Notes under the pieces: model-generated | The model's input: only the letters and a program-made list of their open reading frames with translations | Told to the model about the DNA's origin: nothing | Database searches by the model: none | Shown: piece by piece, positions 46,900 to 60,167 of the stretch | Position numbering within the stretch: position 1 is the first letter of the stretch | How the letters are laid out: each line of letters starts with the position of its first letter | From: Amphibalanus amphitrite | Lineage: Eukaryota > Arthropoda > Thecostraca > Balanomorpha > Balanidae | Assembly: GCF_019059575.1 (NCBI RefSeq) | Contig: NW_024881503.1 | Coordinates: 496,001-560,000 of the forward strand | Length of the DNA stretch: 64,000 nucleotides | Direction: 5' to 3' | Made by a program: the position numbers and the translations under genes

Positions 46900-47758
46900 G
46901 AGGACAATATAGGATATTTTTCTAGGCGGCCATGACAGCTCATCTAGCGTCTTGGCTGGTCGTGAGATGAGGGCTCACCTAATAAGAACTTGCTACATTC
47001 TCAGCGGCAAAAAATGTGCGAACAGGTAACCTTGGACGCTCCTTAACCTACGTGTCGTAGCGTTTGGAACGATAAGTTCGGCGCCTTCTCGCATGGAATG
47101 TTGGCATGGTAATTGTTTGGAGATGGGAGGATGTCTAGCATGTCTGACTAGCAAAGAAAATATGTGATTTTGCCGTAGTTGCAATTCTTTGCAATGCAAT
47201 ATTGATGTTCGAATTACCAGTGTAAGTTCATTAGTTTTTTTTTTTGTCAATTATCTGTCAATATGGGATAGGATTAGCAGGGGCCAGGCGGATGCCATAC
47301 TTATGGTAGGTTATTCCGTGTGGAGAGAGAGAAGTGAGCACTCTCCGTTCCTGTTTTGTTTTAGCTCAGTAAAAGCTGCTCGGAAATTTGCTCGCTCACT
47401 TTTCCGGGAGCTCGAGGATGTCCTCTGTACAGAGGACATCCTTTATCTATGTACAGTGTACATGTGTAAGCTGTTCGACCGTGGGCGGTGATTAGAAGTA
47501 AACAATCCCTCCTTCTCCGATTGCAGGGGCCAAAAACTCTGAGTTCTAAGAACCCGGGAGTTACCAACACATGGTATCGGTCTATGGAAAATCCACGCTC
47601 TGTCCTGAAAACGGTGTAACCTGATGTAAACATGAAGGTCGGTGCACATGACAATCTACGCCAGATTAGCGTCACTTTAATTCACAAAGGCAGCGTAACA
47701 TCGAATTAGGCTAGCAACGCAGTCCCTGTTGCACAAATATAGCTCCCCTACCGGTAGG
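46900..47758. other. Non-coding stretch with a short perfect palindrome
   Basis: AGGATGTCCTCTGT and its complement, without a loop, occupy 47415-47442. Nothing else is supported. Confidence 0.45.
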
Positions 47759-48932
47759 TTAACCCGCGCCCCGCTGGGCTATTCAGCCATACGCGCCCTG
47801 CTGGGGGGGCAGATTCTGCCCCCCCCCTGTCTAACTTCCGAACCGATGGTCGTAGAAAGACGGGGAAAACGGCAATCGAAAGCTCTCAACAAGGCGGATC
47901 TTAAGAGCCCAATTTTTTTTGCTTAAGTAGGTCAGAGGTCAGGTCAAGGTCAGGTCAAGGGTACAAAATGCAAGTTTCTACAGTATTGGCCTTGCACCGT
48001 AGTTGCCGAAGAATGGACTGAGACTGATTGCCCAAAACGTGTTCTTAGACTACCAAGACAATATTCGTTGCACACAATGTCATTCAAAGGTCAAGGTCAA
48101 GGTCAGGTCAGGTCAGGTCACCAAAAACAAAATATAGAAAAGGGCATGTGCGACACATGTTTTATGGGTGATTTTACTCATGGAATTCAATAGGCACACT
48201 CAATAAGTGATATGGACCACCTCTGGATGAATTTCAGGTCGAGGTCAGGTCAAGGTCAGGTCAAGTGAGGTCAAATTTTGAAGTTGGTTGTTGAGGCCTA
48301 AAAAGGTGTCTATCCGATGCAATTTTTCACGGCGAATCGAATGGTGCTATTTTTATTTCCGTACGAGGTCTAGAACTTCCAAAAAAATCATTTTTCAAAA
48401 TTTGTGTGTGTTGTGACGTCATAAAATTTTGAATAGCTCCCACATTTTTGAACCGATTCTTCTAAAAATTGGTATGTAGGTGCACATGGACCACTTCTTT
48501 GACATATATTCCGATTTTTTCGATAAACTCAAAATTTTGGATTTTATAAATATTTTCCCAAAAAAGTCAGTTTTTTGGAAAAATTTTGGCCAAAATCCAA
48601 CATTTTCAAAAAACCGAGATAGCCATTTGATAGACAAAGTAGAATCACGTATAACCTTTTTTGTTACGTCTTGATTCCTTTAAAAATAAAGAAGTTAGCT
48701 GCGTTTGAAATTTTGCCGTTTTTTAGGCGAAAATGGCGAACATGACGTCACTAAAACGTCAATTTCTCAAAAAATTTCCGACGGATTTCGCTCAAATTTT
48801 CAGGGAACGTGTCAAATTGATGCATGATAAGGTACTGAAAGTTTGACGTCGCTTAACGCGTTTAGAAGTTATTGGCGAAAAACGGGAGGGGGCAGATTCT
48901 GCCCCCCCCCCCCCCAGCGGGGCGCGGGTTAA
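47759..48932. mobile_element. TTAA element with G/C-run hairpins (copy C)
   Basis: TTAA lies at 47759-47762 and 48929-48932. The ends CCCGCGCCCCGCTGGG and its complement are intact. A second left copy (CGCGCCCTGCTGGGG) follows after 14 bases. Both hairpins read GGGGCAGATTCTGCCCC. The interior is the inverted homologue of copy D. AGGTCA tandem runs lie at 47935-47960, 48090-48120 and 48238-48275. The right TTAA is shared with the next element. Confidence 0.88.
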
Positions 48933-49145
48933 CTGTGAAGGCTGAAACAGACTCTTTCCGCGTTCAGGAAATCGCATGCGAGAGCCTACATATTCAAATA
49001 TGTACATTGTAATTCTTCTCGCATCAATCGCTTGCGGGAGATGCGTGCGATTGATGCGAGCGTGCTTCCATGTATTTGAATAGACTCTCGCATGCGATTT
49101 CCTGACTGCGGAAAGAGTCTGTTTCAGGCTTTACAGGGCTGTTAA
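48929..49145. mobile_element. Short palindromic TTAA MITE (copy R)
   Basis: TTAA lies at 48929-48932 and 49142-49145. The long inverted arms contain GCTGAAACAGACTCTTTCCG and AGGAAATCGCATGCGAGAG. A second, inner palindrome (CTCGCATCAATCGC...) lies near 49018-49061. It begins at the TTAA that closes copy C. Confidence 0.88.
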
Positions 49146-49459
49146 ACAATTTATTCCTCAACGCACTTATAAAGATATGACGTTTTCTCGAAGCAACAGT
49201 CACGATGTATTGATTTGATAAACCTTCGTCTCATTAGTCAATAGGCTACTTAGTACTTATCTGAATATTTATGCACTGATGTTGATGTATGACTGACGCT
49301 TTGCCATTAGGCGTTTCAAGTCAGTAAGCCTTTTGTTGAAGAGGACTGTCAAGAACATGAAATGCAGAATCGAGTGTTGTTTTTTTGGCCTTGACCTAAG
49401 ACCTTACCCCATGATCTGACCCTCATCTGGGATTGCAAGATGCTTGAACTAGTGCAAAA
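49146..49459. other. Short non-coding spacer
   Basis: Nothing is recognised. Confidence 0.35.
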
Positions 49460-50600
49460 ATATAATATATTCACCTTTGCCAAGGTGGGTGGGGGTTGTT
49501 GGCCACACACGTCAGTTTTTGTATCGTGTGCAAAGAAAACTGCGACGCACAGCGCCGTGAAACTTGGTATAGCTAATGATACATCAATTTCACATCACTT
49601 GTGACATTTTAACCCCAGGTCTTATAAGTTCAGGTCACTAGGTCAACTCAAGTAAAACATGCCTCCAAAAACATTTGTTCGTCATTCGTGCAACTCTTTG
49701 CAAAACTTTGCTTATCTCGAAATTTCGATAGAGGTGAACTAAGGTCAGGTCAATTTTGTGACCTCTCCTCCATTATGTTCGTAGGTCAATGAGAGAAATT
49801 GACCTGCCTTTCTTTTGGATGAAAGTCATACTTTACTTTGCACTCTCAAATATCGGGAAAAAAGTAAACATGACACACTGAAAAGGAGCATTGTACCCGT
49901 CACCTTTATGCCCTTGTCACCTGAGGCCATGAGGTGAGCATTTTTTTTTTCATTTCATTTTTTCTCATCTTCAGTATTTTTTACCATAACTTTAGATAGT
50001 CAAGTTAGAGCGATGAAAATACATTAGCTGCGTTCAGCTCAATTTTAAAGATCTACTGGTATGCAGCATAACCTTTTCTGTGACCTTGACCTGAGGTCAA
50101 ATTTCAAAATTGACCTCTGCTGCTCAACTTAAAGTCCATTCGCCGTGTCTCAACGAGAGAAAGGCGATGACTTCAATATCAACGCAATGCAAGCGTAGTA
50201 TCAAAAGCTTTTGCAGGAAAAGGCTTTTTCCGCAAAAAAGTCAAATTTTGTGTTGGTACCCTCTGGAGGCTGAATCGTCGATCTAAATCAAATCTGAGGA
50301 CATTATTCAGGAAGGTTTCTGAAATAGCTATCGAATGCGCTTTTCGGCGGTATTGTAGCTCTATTCGTTCCCGAGGTATGCGTTGATTTGTAAGAAAAAC
50401 GAATGAAATCGTAAAAGATGTGATAATTTTACTTTGTTGACCCCAAGGAACCTGACCGATTACCTGGTCGAAAAATAGCCTTCATGATTCTGCAAAGCTT
50501 ATAGCGAGCAATCTATTGCTTTTTTTTGGGTCTTTCTAGCTTTCTAACTCGTTGTTTCCGAGACAGCTTTGTGAGGCAAAATACCCCCCCTCCCCCTCCA
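49460..50600. mobile_element. Decayed TTAA-family element (copy U)
   Basis: A G-run end (GGTGGGTGGGGG, 49482) and a C-run end (about 50583-50598) bracket TGACCT-rich sequence. The sequence matches copy K in inverse orientation and, more weakly, copy A (CTTATAATGG-like and CGATAGC blocks). No intact TTAA pair is present. Confidence 0.5.
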
Positions 50601-51575
50601 AATAGCGAACTAGGCTGACACTGACACCGAGGCGCAGTTATTTTTTCATACGGATGCAATCCTTTCACAAGTCGTATGCAAAATAGCACACACCCAGCAA
50701 GCCTCGCATCGAGCATAATCCTTCTTCAACACCCATCGAATGTATTTTACATTTTAGATACTTTGCGTAATCCGTCGTGCGCACTTTAGGCCTGGATGGA
50801 TTGTGGTTGGGTTGTATCATTATGCGCGGATATTCAACACGATGTGGCTGATGTCTTACCCCATGGTATCATCTGCATGGATTTTCACAACCACAAACAC
50901 GCCGGCACCGGTTCCCACCTGCCGGTGGCATCCGTTAACTGCCAAGGTTAACGGCGTACCGCGTAAGGTGCGGATTTTAAACAGCTGCCATTGGGGAATT
51001 AAGTAGAGAACAGCGTTCCATTCTGGAACCTTCCTTTCCTCTTCTTGTTATATTATTATTTGTTTGCAAGATGGCAATATAAGCGGTATTACACATTGGA
51101 ATAACACATTGGAATAATTACACGTTATCACTCTACCCAGGAATGAAAACACAACAGGCTTAGTGACGGGCACAAACTCTTGTTTAGATTTTCATCCGAG
51201 ATCTACTGTGGCGTCACAAAGGTCATTCTATTTTTTTTCACAGACGCTTCTGTTGATCGTTACCATTGAGACGATTGCAAAAATATGCTATCGCTTAGAA
51301 GGAACTTGAATGTGATAGGCGCCAACGAGCAGTGACAAATATTACAAAGCTAGTAAACGCATAGATCCTGGTGCGATTTTGTCAATATATGAAATTGAGA
51401 TAATGACACTTCTCACGTTTTGTGAAACTGTTCGCCCTCTTGATTCAGACTGTAATTTCTCTGGTTAGAGCTGAATTCGTGAATAATACTATCAAATAAG
51501 GATATGAAGTGTTCATGTGGAAAACTGACACTTTGCGTCCACTCTACTCTAATTGCGGTGAAATGACTGGTCAAA
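50601..51575. other. Non-coding stretch
   Basis: I see no gene or defined repeat. Confidence 0.35.
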
Positions 51576-51844
51576 TGAGTGTCCACTGGTGGATCCAGGG
51601 GTCATTCGGGACAAATCCCCCCCCCCCCACCACCACCACCACCACAGTGCCCGAAATCGACGAAAATTTGCGGTTGTTCGAGAGTAAAACGAAAACTAAA
51701 CAATTAGGAGGAGTTTGTTTTGAACTGCACAGCAGTGCGCAAGGAATCGAAATCCGATATCGTTTTGGAATTTGGAGAAACTTTTTGGGGATATGCCCCC
51801 GCAGCGTCCAGGAGCGCCTTTCTGGATCCGCCAGTGTGGGTGTC
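51576..51844. mobile_element. hAT-like MITE, CACTGGTGGATCCAG end
   Basis: The element is 51584-51836 (253 bp). The right end complement is CACTGGCGGATCCAG. The flanking 8-mers TGAGTGTC and TGGGTGTC differ at one base. The interior is homologous to 37550-37791. A C-run followed by (CAC)n lies at 51618-51645. Confidence 0.87.
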
Positions 51845-54527
51845 GTCCATTCGTGTTCATAAAAGTCCATACATCAACTCCACTGTCTGCTAATGGCGGA
51901 TCATAAATTATGAAATGGTGCTGAACCTCAGTCCTGCAGTTGGCATACTGACATACCAGTGAAATAAGACTTATCAATTTCTTACCAAAAAGTAAGCATT
52001 AACGGCAGTGTGAATGAGATGTGCGGTGACCTTCAATCAGCACTCTTTAAGTATCATTTTTCAAGTAAGACAAATTTCATCTTCTGGCTGCCAAAATTGC
52101 TGCAATTCTCTCAAATTCATCAACTTTTGCACAGTGCACTCTGCACATCACCACTAATAGCCGCATATTTCTTCTCGATGTCATTCTGATAGCACGAAAC
52201 CCTGAGAGGAGTGCAATAACCGTGCGCAGAAATGATCGTCGCATGCATCACTGCTTTAATGACTTCTGCGTATTGGTGAAAACGGTCAGCTTCTGGTTGG
52301 CATACCAGTCGCAGACTGCTCTGCTGGCTTCGACAGGTGTGTAAGCACATACCTATAGATAGAGCTATGTATCTACATACATAGCTCTATCTACATAGCT
52401 CTATGTGTGGCTATGTATGGACATATACATACATACCTATAGACGGCTCTGTGTTATAGACGGCCAGAGAGATAGCCCGGTAACGACAGTAATGCCAATG
52501 ATCGAAGACCACTTACTCCACTGAATATACCTACCAGTACCTTCTTTGTTACGGTATTTTGAGGGTTTCCAAGCTGAGCTTGCTGTTGTAAATTGATTTT
52601 TCATTGTCAGCTTGGATGAGGTGAGCAAGAGTTAAGCAATAATCTCAGCGTAGTTTTGATACTTGTCAAAATATACGGTCCTGTTTTGTACAATCTCTAT
52701 TGTACTGGCTAATTATGATGTCATTTCAGGTATTTGACTTGTCTTCAAATGCGCACGTTGCTAGTTCCGTCTCGATCTCGAGCATTCAAAAGCGGTTACG
52801 CATTGATGATATCATAAATGGAGCAAATACGTGCAGCGTATGACGCAATTGGGAGAAACCGGCAGTACAATGACGTCACAGCAGAAGGGATGGGGGAAGG
52901 GGGATAGCGCGAGGTGCGCTGGTTTCTTCATTGCTGCGTGCACGGTATCTGCACTTCAGCTCGTGCAGCCATCGATCCTCTCTGAGCTGCGCGCTGGCAT
53001 AACCTGTTGGGCTTCCGGTTGTGGGGCATACCACTGGCAGTAGGCATGCGTATTGCGTAGGGCTTAAGAGTTCGAAAACCCGTGATTCATAAGGATTGGT
53101 GGTTTGTAAGTCAGAAGACGATAGCTCATGGAGGTCCGTAGTCATGACGGGTAGGGGGCCGAGCGCAGCTCTGACAGTTCGGAGTCTGTTCTGATTGATT
53201 TCGGACTGTCGATAAAAAGACAGACCGTAGTTTGTATCTGTAACAGTCTGGATTTTACAGCTCAGTCAGTCTGAGGTTCGCAGCTCCGATATGGCCCGAT
53301 GTAGCTAGACCTGACAGTGAGGGTCGTACAGCTCTGTTAGGAGTCCGCATCCCTGACAGCCCTGAGTCTCTAGACCTGACAGTGCGGGGTCTGTAAATCT
53401 GACAGTTCTAAGTTGCAGTTCAAGCCGCTTAGAAAGCCCAACTACAAAAGGTTTCAACCAAATGCTACAGCTAGCTATCACTCTGAATGAGCTGCTAATT
53501 ATTCAGCTGCTGGGATGAGAATCTACAGTGGATCTCTTCGGTTCCCGACACCATATGCTCTAAAGCAGCTTTTAGCGTGAACAGGCGAGCTAGCAGCGCC
53601 TTTCCCCAGCCCAAACTAGGCCCTTCCTTAGCTGACGTGAGCACATGGTGCCTTATTTGGCCAGGATTCGTATATAAGCTGGACTGATACATTGAAATCC
53701 ATGTTCAAGTGCGTGACGAGATTATAAACGACAATCTAGGCGCGGCCTGGTTTTTCCAAAGCAGGGTAGGTACTGCTCACCTTATGGAAATTCGACATTC
53801 CAGATGTATCATGCCTGTGCTTGAGCCCAAATTACTATCCGGATTTCAACCTTGATTTTAGTCACTAGTCACTTTTGACTATCCCTGACAAGCCCAACGC
53901 TCATAGAGAATTTATGTTATGAGGCAAACTCTGAAAAGGATAGTTGAATCAAAGATTTACAAGGATACTCATGATCCTCATGTTTATAAACATGAACACC
54001 ATCAAGCAGTTGTGACGCGATCCCGAAGCACGCGCTGTCATCAAACAGACTTATTCACAACGCATTTTTTCTGTTCATGGTAACATCTTTTCAATCAGCA
54101 GTCGCTCGCATAGCTAGCTTCCCTAGGCACTTCATCAGTGTTGTAAGATCATTACACAATGACACGGCTCTGCAAAACAAAAACGTCGTTAAGAAACTTA
54201 CGTTACCAGTAACACTTCCCGTCGTCTGACTGCATAGTGCGCGCTGGCGTAGATTTACCGTCATACACCTTGGCTGCGGCGTCTGTACATGTCAGTATGA
54301 GCTAACCGTCCTAACCCAATGCTCATTGTGGTCAGCGATACCAGATATTCGTCTCACAGACGGCACGCCCCGTGAAATGTGATTTCAACACGACGACATC
54401 TGCTGCAGTCCACATTGATTGCAATGGAGAGAATTAGTATGCTGCGACTCTTAGATTTATTGTTGCTTCCAAAGCATACGAAAAACTATTGATTATTAGA
54501 TCTTTGATCTTAGGTTAAGCCTTTAGT
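51845..54527. other. Long stretch without a supported gene
   Basis: A palindromic AGATAGAGCTATGTAT block lies at about 52354-52392. CTGACAG-type words are scattered at 53165-53420. The ORFs are short and unrecognised. Confidence 0.4.
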
Positions 54528-54627
54528 GAGATAAATACAAATTATCGTGATTCTACTCTGCTTCTCGTTCATAAAAAGAGATAAATACAAATTATCGTGA
54601 TTCTACTCCGCTTCTCATTCATAAAAT
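54528..54627. repeat. Tandem duplication, 50-bp unit
   Basis: Two almost identical copies begin GAGATAAATACAAATTATCG, at 54528 and 54578. Confidence 0.92.
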
Positions 54628-55172
54628 CAAAGGATGAATATAAGCTCCGCCTATCAGGCTAGCATTCGGTACATGAAAATTTATATCCCAATACAATGTA
54701 CAGAACAATAACAGCCAATAACGACTACCAAAATGTATATCTTGTATATCTGGAAAGATAAGGACCAATAAGGCGACCCGAAGAACACATCTTTATGTAC
54801 ACTTCGCAATGTGACATACGACGTCTCTGGCAAAAATCGGTGAACTCGTACGTACCCTGCAAGCTCAGGCTTGGAAATCTCAACTGGTGAGGTTTTTCCT
54901 GTGTTTTGATCTTTAACATCGATGCACTTTATTACTTAACCTCTGTGGACTAGTTACATAATGAAGAGATCTAAGCTGGTTGTGCAACCATAAAAATCAA
55001 GATATGTGCTATGCGTGTAATGCTGCCCCATACCTTTGATCTGCAATTCGTAGGTGCAAATTACATAACGCATCACCTTAAACTCAAACTTGATCAAAGG
55101 AGTTCTACAGTTCAAGGAAAACCCGTCTATGTAGGTAGGCGAGGATATGCGTATTCGCGTTGTCCCCTAATG

Positions 55173-55485
<313 letters not shown>

Positions 55486-55799
55486 CCCTTGCGCCTATTT
55501 GCATGTTCGTTAGATGTCTCTCCGTGACCCATTATTCTTTCTTGCCGAAACTCCAAGTTCACCAGCATCACATAGGTATTGCCTAAAATGTCTTAACATT
55601 TTCAGCTCATTTTGTCTTACTCACTATGACTTTTTTGGTACCGTTGGAAGTGGAGCTTACCCTCCATTGCCTTCTTTTCATGCTCTTTCCAAAGTCAAAG
55701 TGATTGGTTCTTAGCGGCGAATTTTCACAACATGCTGGACACTAGCTAGGAGACTGCAGATGGAATCCCCTGCCATAAGAAGCGATCTGTTTTGCGCTC

Positions 55800-56166
55800 C
55801 GTCCTTCATTTGATCACACCGACACCTACTTCGAAGCCACCAAAACCGCTGCCGCACGTCTGCGTGTCGCTGGCCATCGTGCCGAGTTCCCTGCCCTCCT
55901 GACTCCCGTCGTAAGCTGCGCGGTCACGGCAGACCGCATCTGACGTCTGGGGGACCGGTCCTGGCGTCTGCCCCCGCCCCCCGGGGTCCGCGGCTGACAG
56001 TGACCTCGGCGTCTGCCGGCGGCGGCGGGTGCTGCCGCCCCGCCCCCCGGTCGGCCGGGTCAGCCGCCCGAGCCGAGACCGGTACCCACCGGTCACCAGT
56101 CGTCTGCCGAGAGTGGCCAGGTGCAGTCGTGCGCTGCCGCCGCTGTGACACCCCCACACCGTCGCC
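55800..56166 (+). promoter_or_regulatory. CpG-rich leader/promoter region of the ELOVL gene
   Basis: This block is strikingly GC- and CpG-rich compared with its flanks and ends at a start codon with good Kozak context (GTCGCCATGG). It probably contains the transcription start and 5' UTR. I found no reliable TATA box or initiator. Long ORFs here on both strands are side effects of GC content. Confidence 0.55.
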
Positions 56167-56379
56167 ATGGCCCCGCCGGAGTCGTTTTCGCAGCTGCTGG
56201 ACGGCCTGATACAGCGGAGGGATCCGCGCACCAGGGACTACCTGATGCAGGCCTCCCCTGTGCCCCTGGGGATCGCACTAGCTGCCTACCTGGTGCTGGT
56301 CGGCTACGGACCGCGCTTCATGAAAAACCGACCAACGCCGCCGCTGCGACTCACCATGATGCTCTACAACATTGGACAG
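56167..56379 (+). CDS. ELOVL fatty-acid elongase, exon 1
   Basis: ELOVL enzymes are endoplasmic-reticulum membrane proteins that condense malonyl-CoA with acyl-CoA in the first step of very-long-chain fatty-acid elongation. This exon encodes residues 1-71. The polar N-terminus is followed by the family block RRDPRTRDYLMQASPVPLGI, a first membrane segment (about 33-50), GPRFMKNRPTPPLRL (the conserved GPK/R-x-M-x-N-R-x-P region), and MMLYNIGQ (the YN motif). It ends at the donor CAG|GTGGGC in phase 0, right after YNxxQ. The catalytic HxxHH box lies in later exons beyond the window. The subfamily (ELOVL1/7 or ELOVL4 type) cannot be decided from this part. Confidence 0.9.
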
Positions 56380-59086
56380 GTGGGCACAACGCCAGAGCAG
56401 AGATTGCATCGTCAGTTGTTGATTTACTCATCATTGATTGCGATATCAAAGCGTGATTTTGAAAGCTGATTTTTCCTCGACAGTCTCTGGATTTGTTATG
56501 GGCCTGACTTTATGATCCATGCACTGACGATTCAAGTGCAGCATACTGAAACATACGAAAATGTAAGCAAACAAATATCGATGCGTGAACCTACCTTTCC
56601 AATCAACACATACTTACATTTCTGCAGATATAGCCAATTGACTTTGTCAAACCTCTGATCCTATTCCACTGTTCGTTGCATACGAGTTGTTGTAAATTTA
56701 ATGGCGAATAGGTAGTTAAAATTGTGTTTTAATATGTTAGGAACTTTTCATCAACTTGTAAAGCAATAGCTCTAAATTACGAATTAAAAGAAATTGGCAT
56801 TTATCAATTACCAGCTAAACGGGAGCAGGAATGTTCACGCTGCAGTTGCCTGATAAAACATTTCCTGCTACATTGAAACACTTGACTTCACATGGTGAGA
56901 TAATTTCAATACTTTGCAACATCTGGCAGACTACGGACAAGAAGCATTAGATGAAGGGCAACATATGCTGTCTTTGATAGTGGATCATGATGCTGGGTAT
57001 TATGTTCGTTATTGTAGAATCTGATTATCGCATGCCCGTCGTCATCAGTCATGCTAGCAACAGTGCAGGCAAGTGCGCATCAACATTTTTACCTGAGTAC
57101 ACAAGCCGTCCTAAGGGATTACTTGCTAATGCTACCACAATCGAGGACCTGAGAAAAATGTTGACCAGTTGCACTGATGGAAAAATTGTTGATTGAATGC
57201 ATCGCTGCAGCACTTAACACTTTCATCGTAGCCTCTATGAAATCACTTGAAAGTAAATGAATTGATACAGTCTGAAACAATTATCGCTGTCGTTTTTCGC
57301 AAGATCAGATTCGGACTCATTTGCAACACTGGATTATAGTGACGTGATCTAGTTAACATTGTGTCATCAAGTATTATCTGTCCTTAACGCACAGTACAAA
57401 GGGAGGAAGATTATCATTTTAAAGCTGATTTCTCATTCCTCTATCGGTCTAATTACTGCTCGCCTTAATGTTAAACGCAAGTGGCACGTGAAGGACGCTC
57501 GAAATGTTATCATGTAACAAAACTGTAATAGCACATGATGTTCAAATTACGCATCTGGATAATCTGTGGTGTGATCCTTCAGCCCATCTTATAGACATCC
57601 AAATGGAGGCGATACCCATTTAAATTGCAGTGGCTTTAACGGGGTGATATGCGTGTTTGAATGGACAGTGCCAAAAGTGCAAACTACTTAACACTTATAT
57701 ACGGTTGAAAAGTAAGCTACATTTTGTAATTGCTCATCGTTGGTGTCAATGCTTTAGCGCTGGTGATACTCATTTCGATGCAATTGGTGAATAAGATGAT
57801 CATGTAAGCTTAATTTCAGGATGTGTTTTATCACAGTAATGTCAGTCCCGTTTTGTAGAACAATTGACTTACACTGCGTTACATGGGAACCAATCAAGCC
57901 CGTTCTGCCCTTGAAGAATCAGTTCTGATAAGGCCATCAGGGAATCATCTTGTTCGCTGACCGTTTCACAATGCCTGCACGTTTAGCCAGGTTTTGTGCA
58001 AAATAATCCGCGTGAACACCGTCTTATAGCGGGTAATAGAGCACTTTTTGCCTGTAACATCTCGATAATCATGATAGCTGTCTAGGCGCCAGGTCAAGGG
58101 AAAACGGGCCTAACCCCGACCGGCGGCAAATCTTGTTCATTGTCACCAGCGATCACGCCGTGGGCCGATATGAAGGACGCGACCTAAAACACCGGATTAA
58201 AGGCATGCTAAAAACCCGTTCGTCGCCTGAAACAGGCATCTGGAGGTCTTTGAGAATTTCTGATTATGTGCATTCCATGAGTAAGACGGGGAGCTTTGCA
58301 ACTGGCGCTAATCCAAGGGAAGGTTACCTATTTGACGAGCAGACATGGTGCACATTTACAGGCCGTCGCTAAGACGTCCACTGAAAATATGTTTGAAACT
58401 AATGTAAGAATAAATCGAAGTAGATACCCAGTGCAACAATAGGACGCCCTTAAACTGGTCGTCAATTATCGCTTATAGTTAATGTATTAGGTGTTAACCA
58501 AACATTTCAACCGCACTTGATAACATCCAGCCCATCAATATCTGATAGTGCTTGTGTAGCCGGCCTATGCTGCCCTCCAAAGTGCCGAAAATATGCCTTT
58601 TCTTACTATGCCTAATGTGCATAGTAAGAAACTAACGATGTTCACCTAGCGCCTGAGACTGGCGTCCGTTCATGCCAGCGCCCGACGCCTGCCGGGTAGG
58701 CTGTACCGCATGACTGTGTAGTGCGGCACAGTCTACCCTCCCAGCGACTGTCGCCAAGCCGCTATGGCGCTGTGTTCCCGATTAGCAGCAACAGGACATG
58801 GGTGTTAGCGACAACCAAAAGCCCGATCAACGGTTTGTGGTTAGATATTTGTTAATGTTGTTAAAAATGCGCAACATGGCGCTGGTAATGTATCTTAGGA
58901 AAATCGTTCCAAAGCTGTCTGTTGTGTATACCTACCCACTGTGCGTTCAAGGTCTGACGTTGGATGAAGAGTTTGGGCTATTTTGGTCTTGTCACTATCC
59001 GGCTGTAAATGGTCCAGAATTGATATACTTAAAATTGATTCATTTTGCAACAGCGTTTAACATTTTTACAGTAACCTTAAGAGGAT

Positions 59087-59535
59087 GTCCACGTCAGTGT
59101 TCGCCACGGGCCGCAAAATCCTTAGTCCAACCCAGCCCAGGCCCATGGGTTCACAGCCCGGCCCAGCCCGAGCCCATTCATGGTAAAAACGTCAAAGCCC
59201 AGCCCGGCCCAGCCCATCAAAAATGAATGGATTAAAGATTATTGACACCACACAGGTATTCAAAGGTAGCAAAGAAACAATCTTTTGCGAGCAGCATGCA
59301 CAATGCACATTGCATGCGTGCTTTATTAACTCGTTTTTGAGTCTTGCACAGAAATAACCTATGAAGTTATAGTTTTTGTCTCAGTCGCAAGCCCCTGACT
59401 CCACTTTACAGTTCTTGGCCCAGCCCATCGACAGCCCATCGATCCTTCTTATTTGAGGGCCCAGCCCAGCCCGTAGCCCAGCCCAGCCCATGGCCCATTG
59501 GGCTGGCCCGGCCCATGGCGAACACTGGTCCACGT
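59087..59535. mobile_element. hAT-like MITE with GGCCCAGCCC arrays
   Basis: The element is 59095-59527. The ends CAGTGTTCGCC are mirrored on the right. A perfect 8-bp duplication GTCCACGT lies at 59087-59094 and 59528-59535. Just inside both ends are arrays of GCCCAGCCCGGCCCA words, likely transposase-binding repeats. An ORF (58798-59226) crosses its left end and is not supported. Confidence 0.9.
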
Positions 59536-60167
59536 TCACCCAAAGCAATGTTTCAGTGGTATCCCATTGGATCCGATGTTTTGTTCAGAGGTTAGTGTTT
59601 CAGCATGACTTCTTTTTTAAAGAAAATCCTGCATCTCAGTATTTTCATGAGTCACTTTTACCGTAACCAATTTTTTCAACATTGCCCAACGGTTTCTACA
59701 TCTGTAACCGATTTCTTTGCATAAATGTTAACATTTGCATAATTTATCGTGCAGTGCTATCAACACCCCTCGGTATTCTCACACCCATCTGATGCGTTGG
59801 TCGCAGTCACATGCCGGTTATCGCGAGCAACTTGAGTTCTCACGGACACATGTGGCCGGCCTTGGGACTCGCAAGGACTTCATCCTGCGATATCTGCTCC
59901 AGCATCGTCTGGTATCTTCTCATTATCTTCCTAATCGCCATAGTCGTCTTCATAAGCGTGATTCTGTAGTGAGTGCATGCCACACTACTTTATTCACTGG
60001 CAGGCCAAGGGGAATTGAGACGTTTGCCACTCTTGCAGCGTCTATACTTTTTTTTGCCTTCGCGTAGAAAGATACCTAAACAAGTTTAATTGGAAAATAA
60101 TCATTCAAGCTATACAACAACGCATACGAAAGTGGAATTTGAAAAGTTTTTAACATTGTATAGCCTT

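Noticed and set aside
58798..59226. 142-codon ORF
   Set aside because: It runs into the end of a hAT-like element and its low-complexity GCCCA repeats. No family resemblance.
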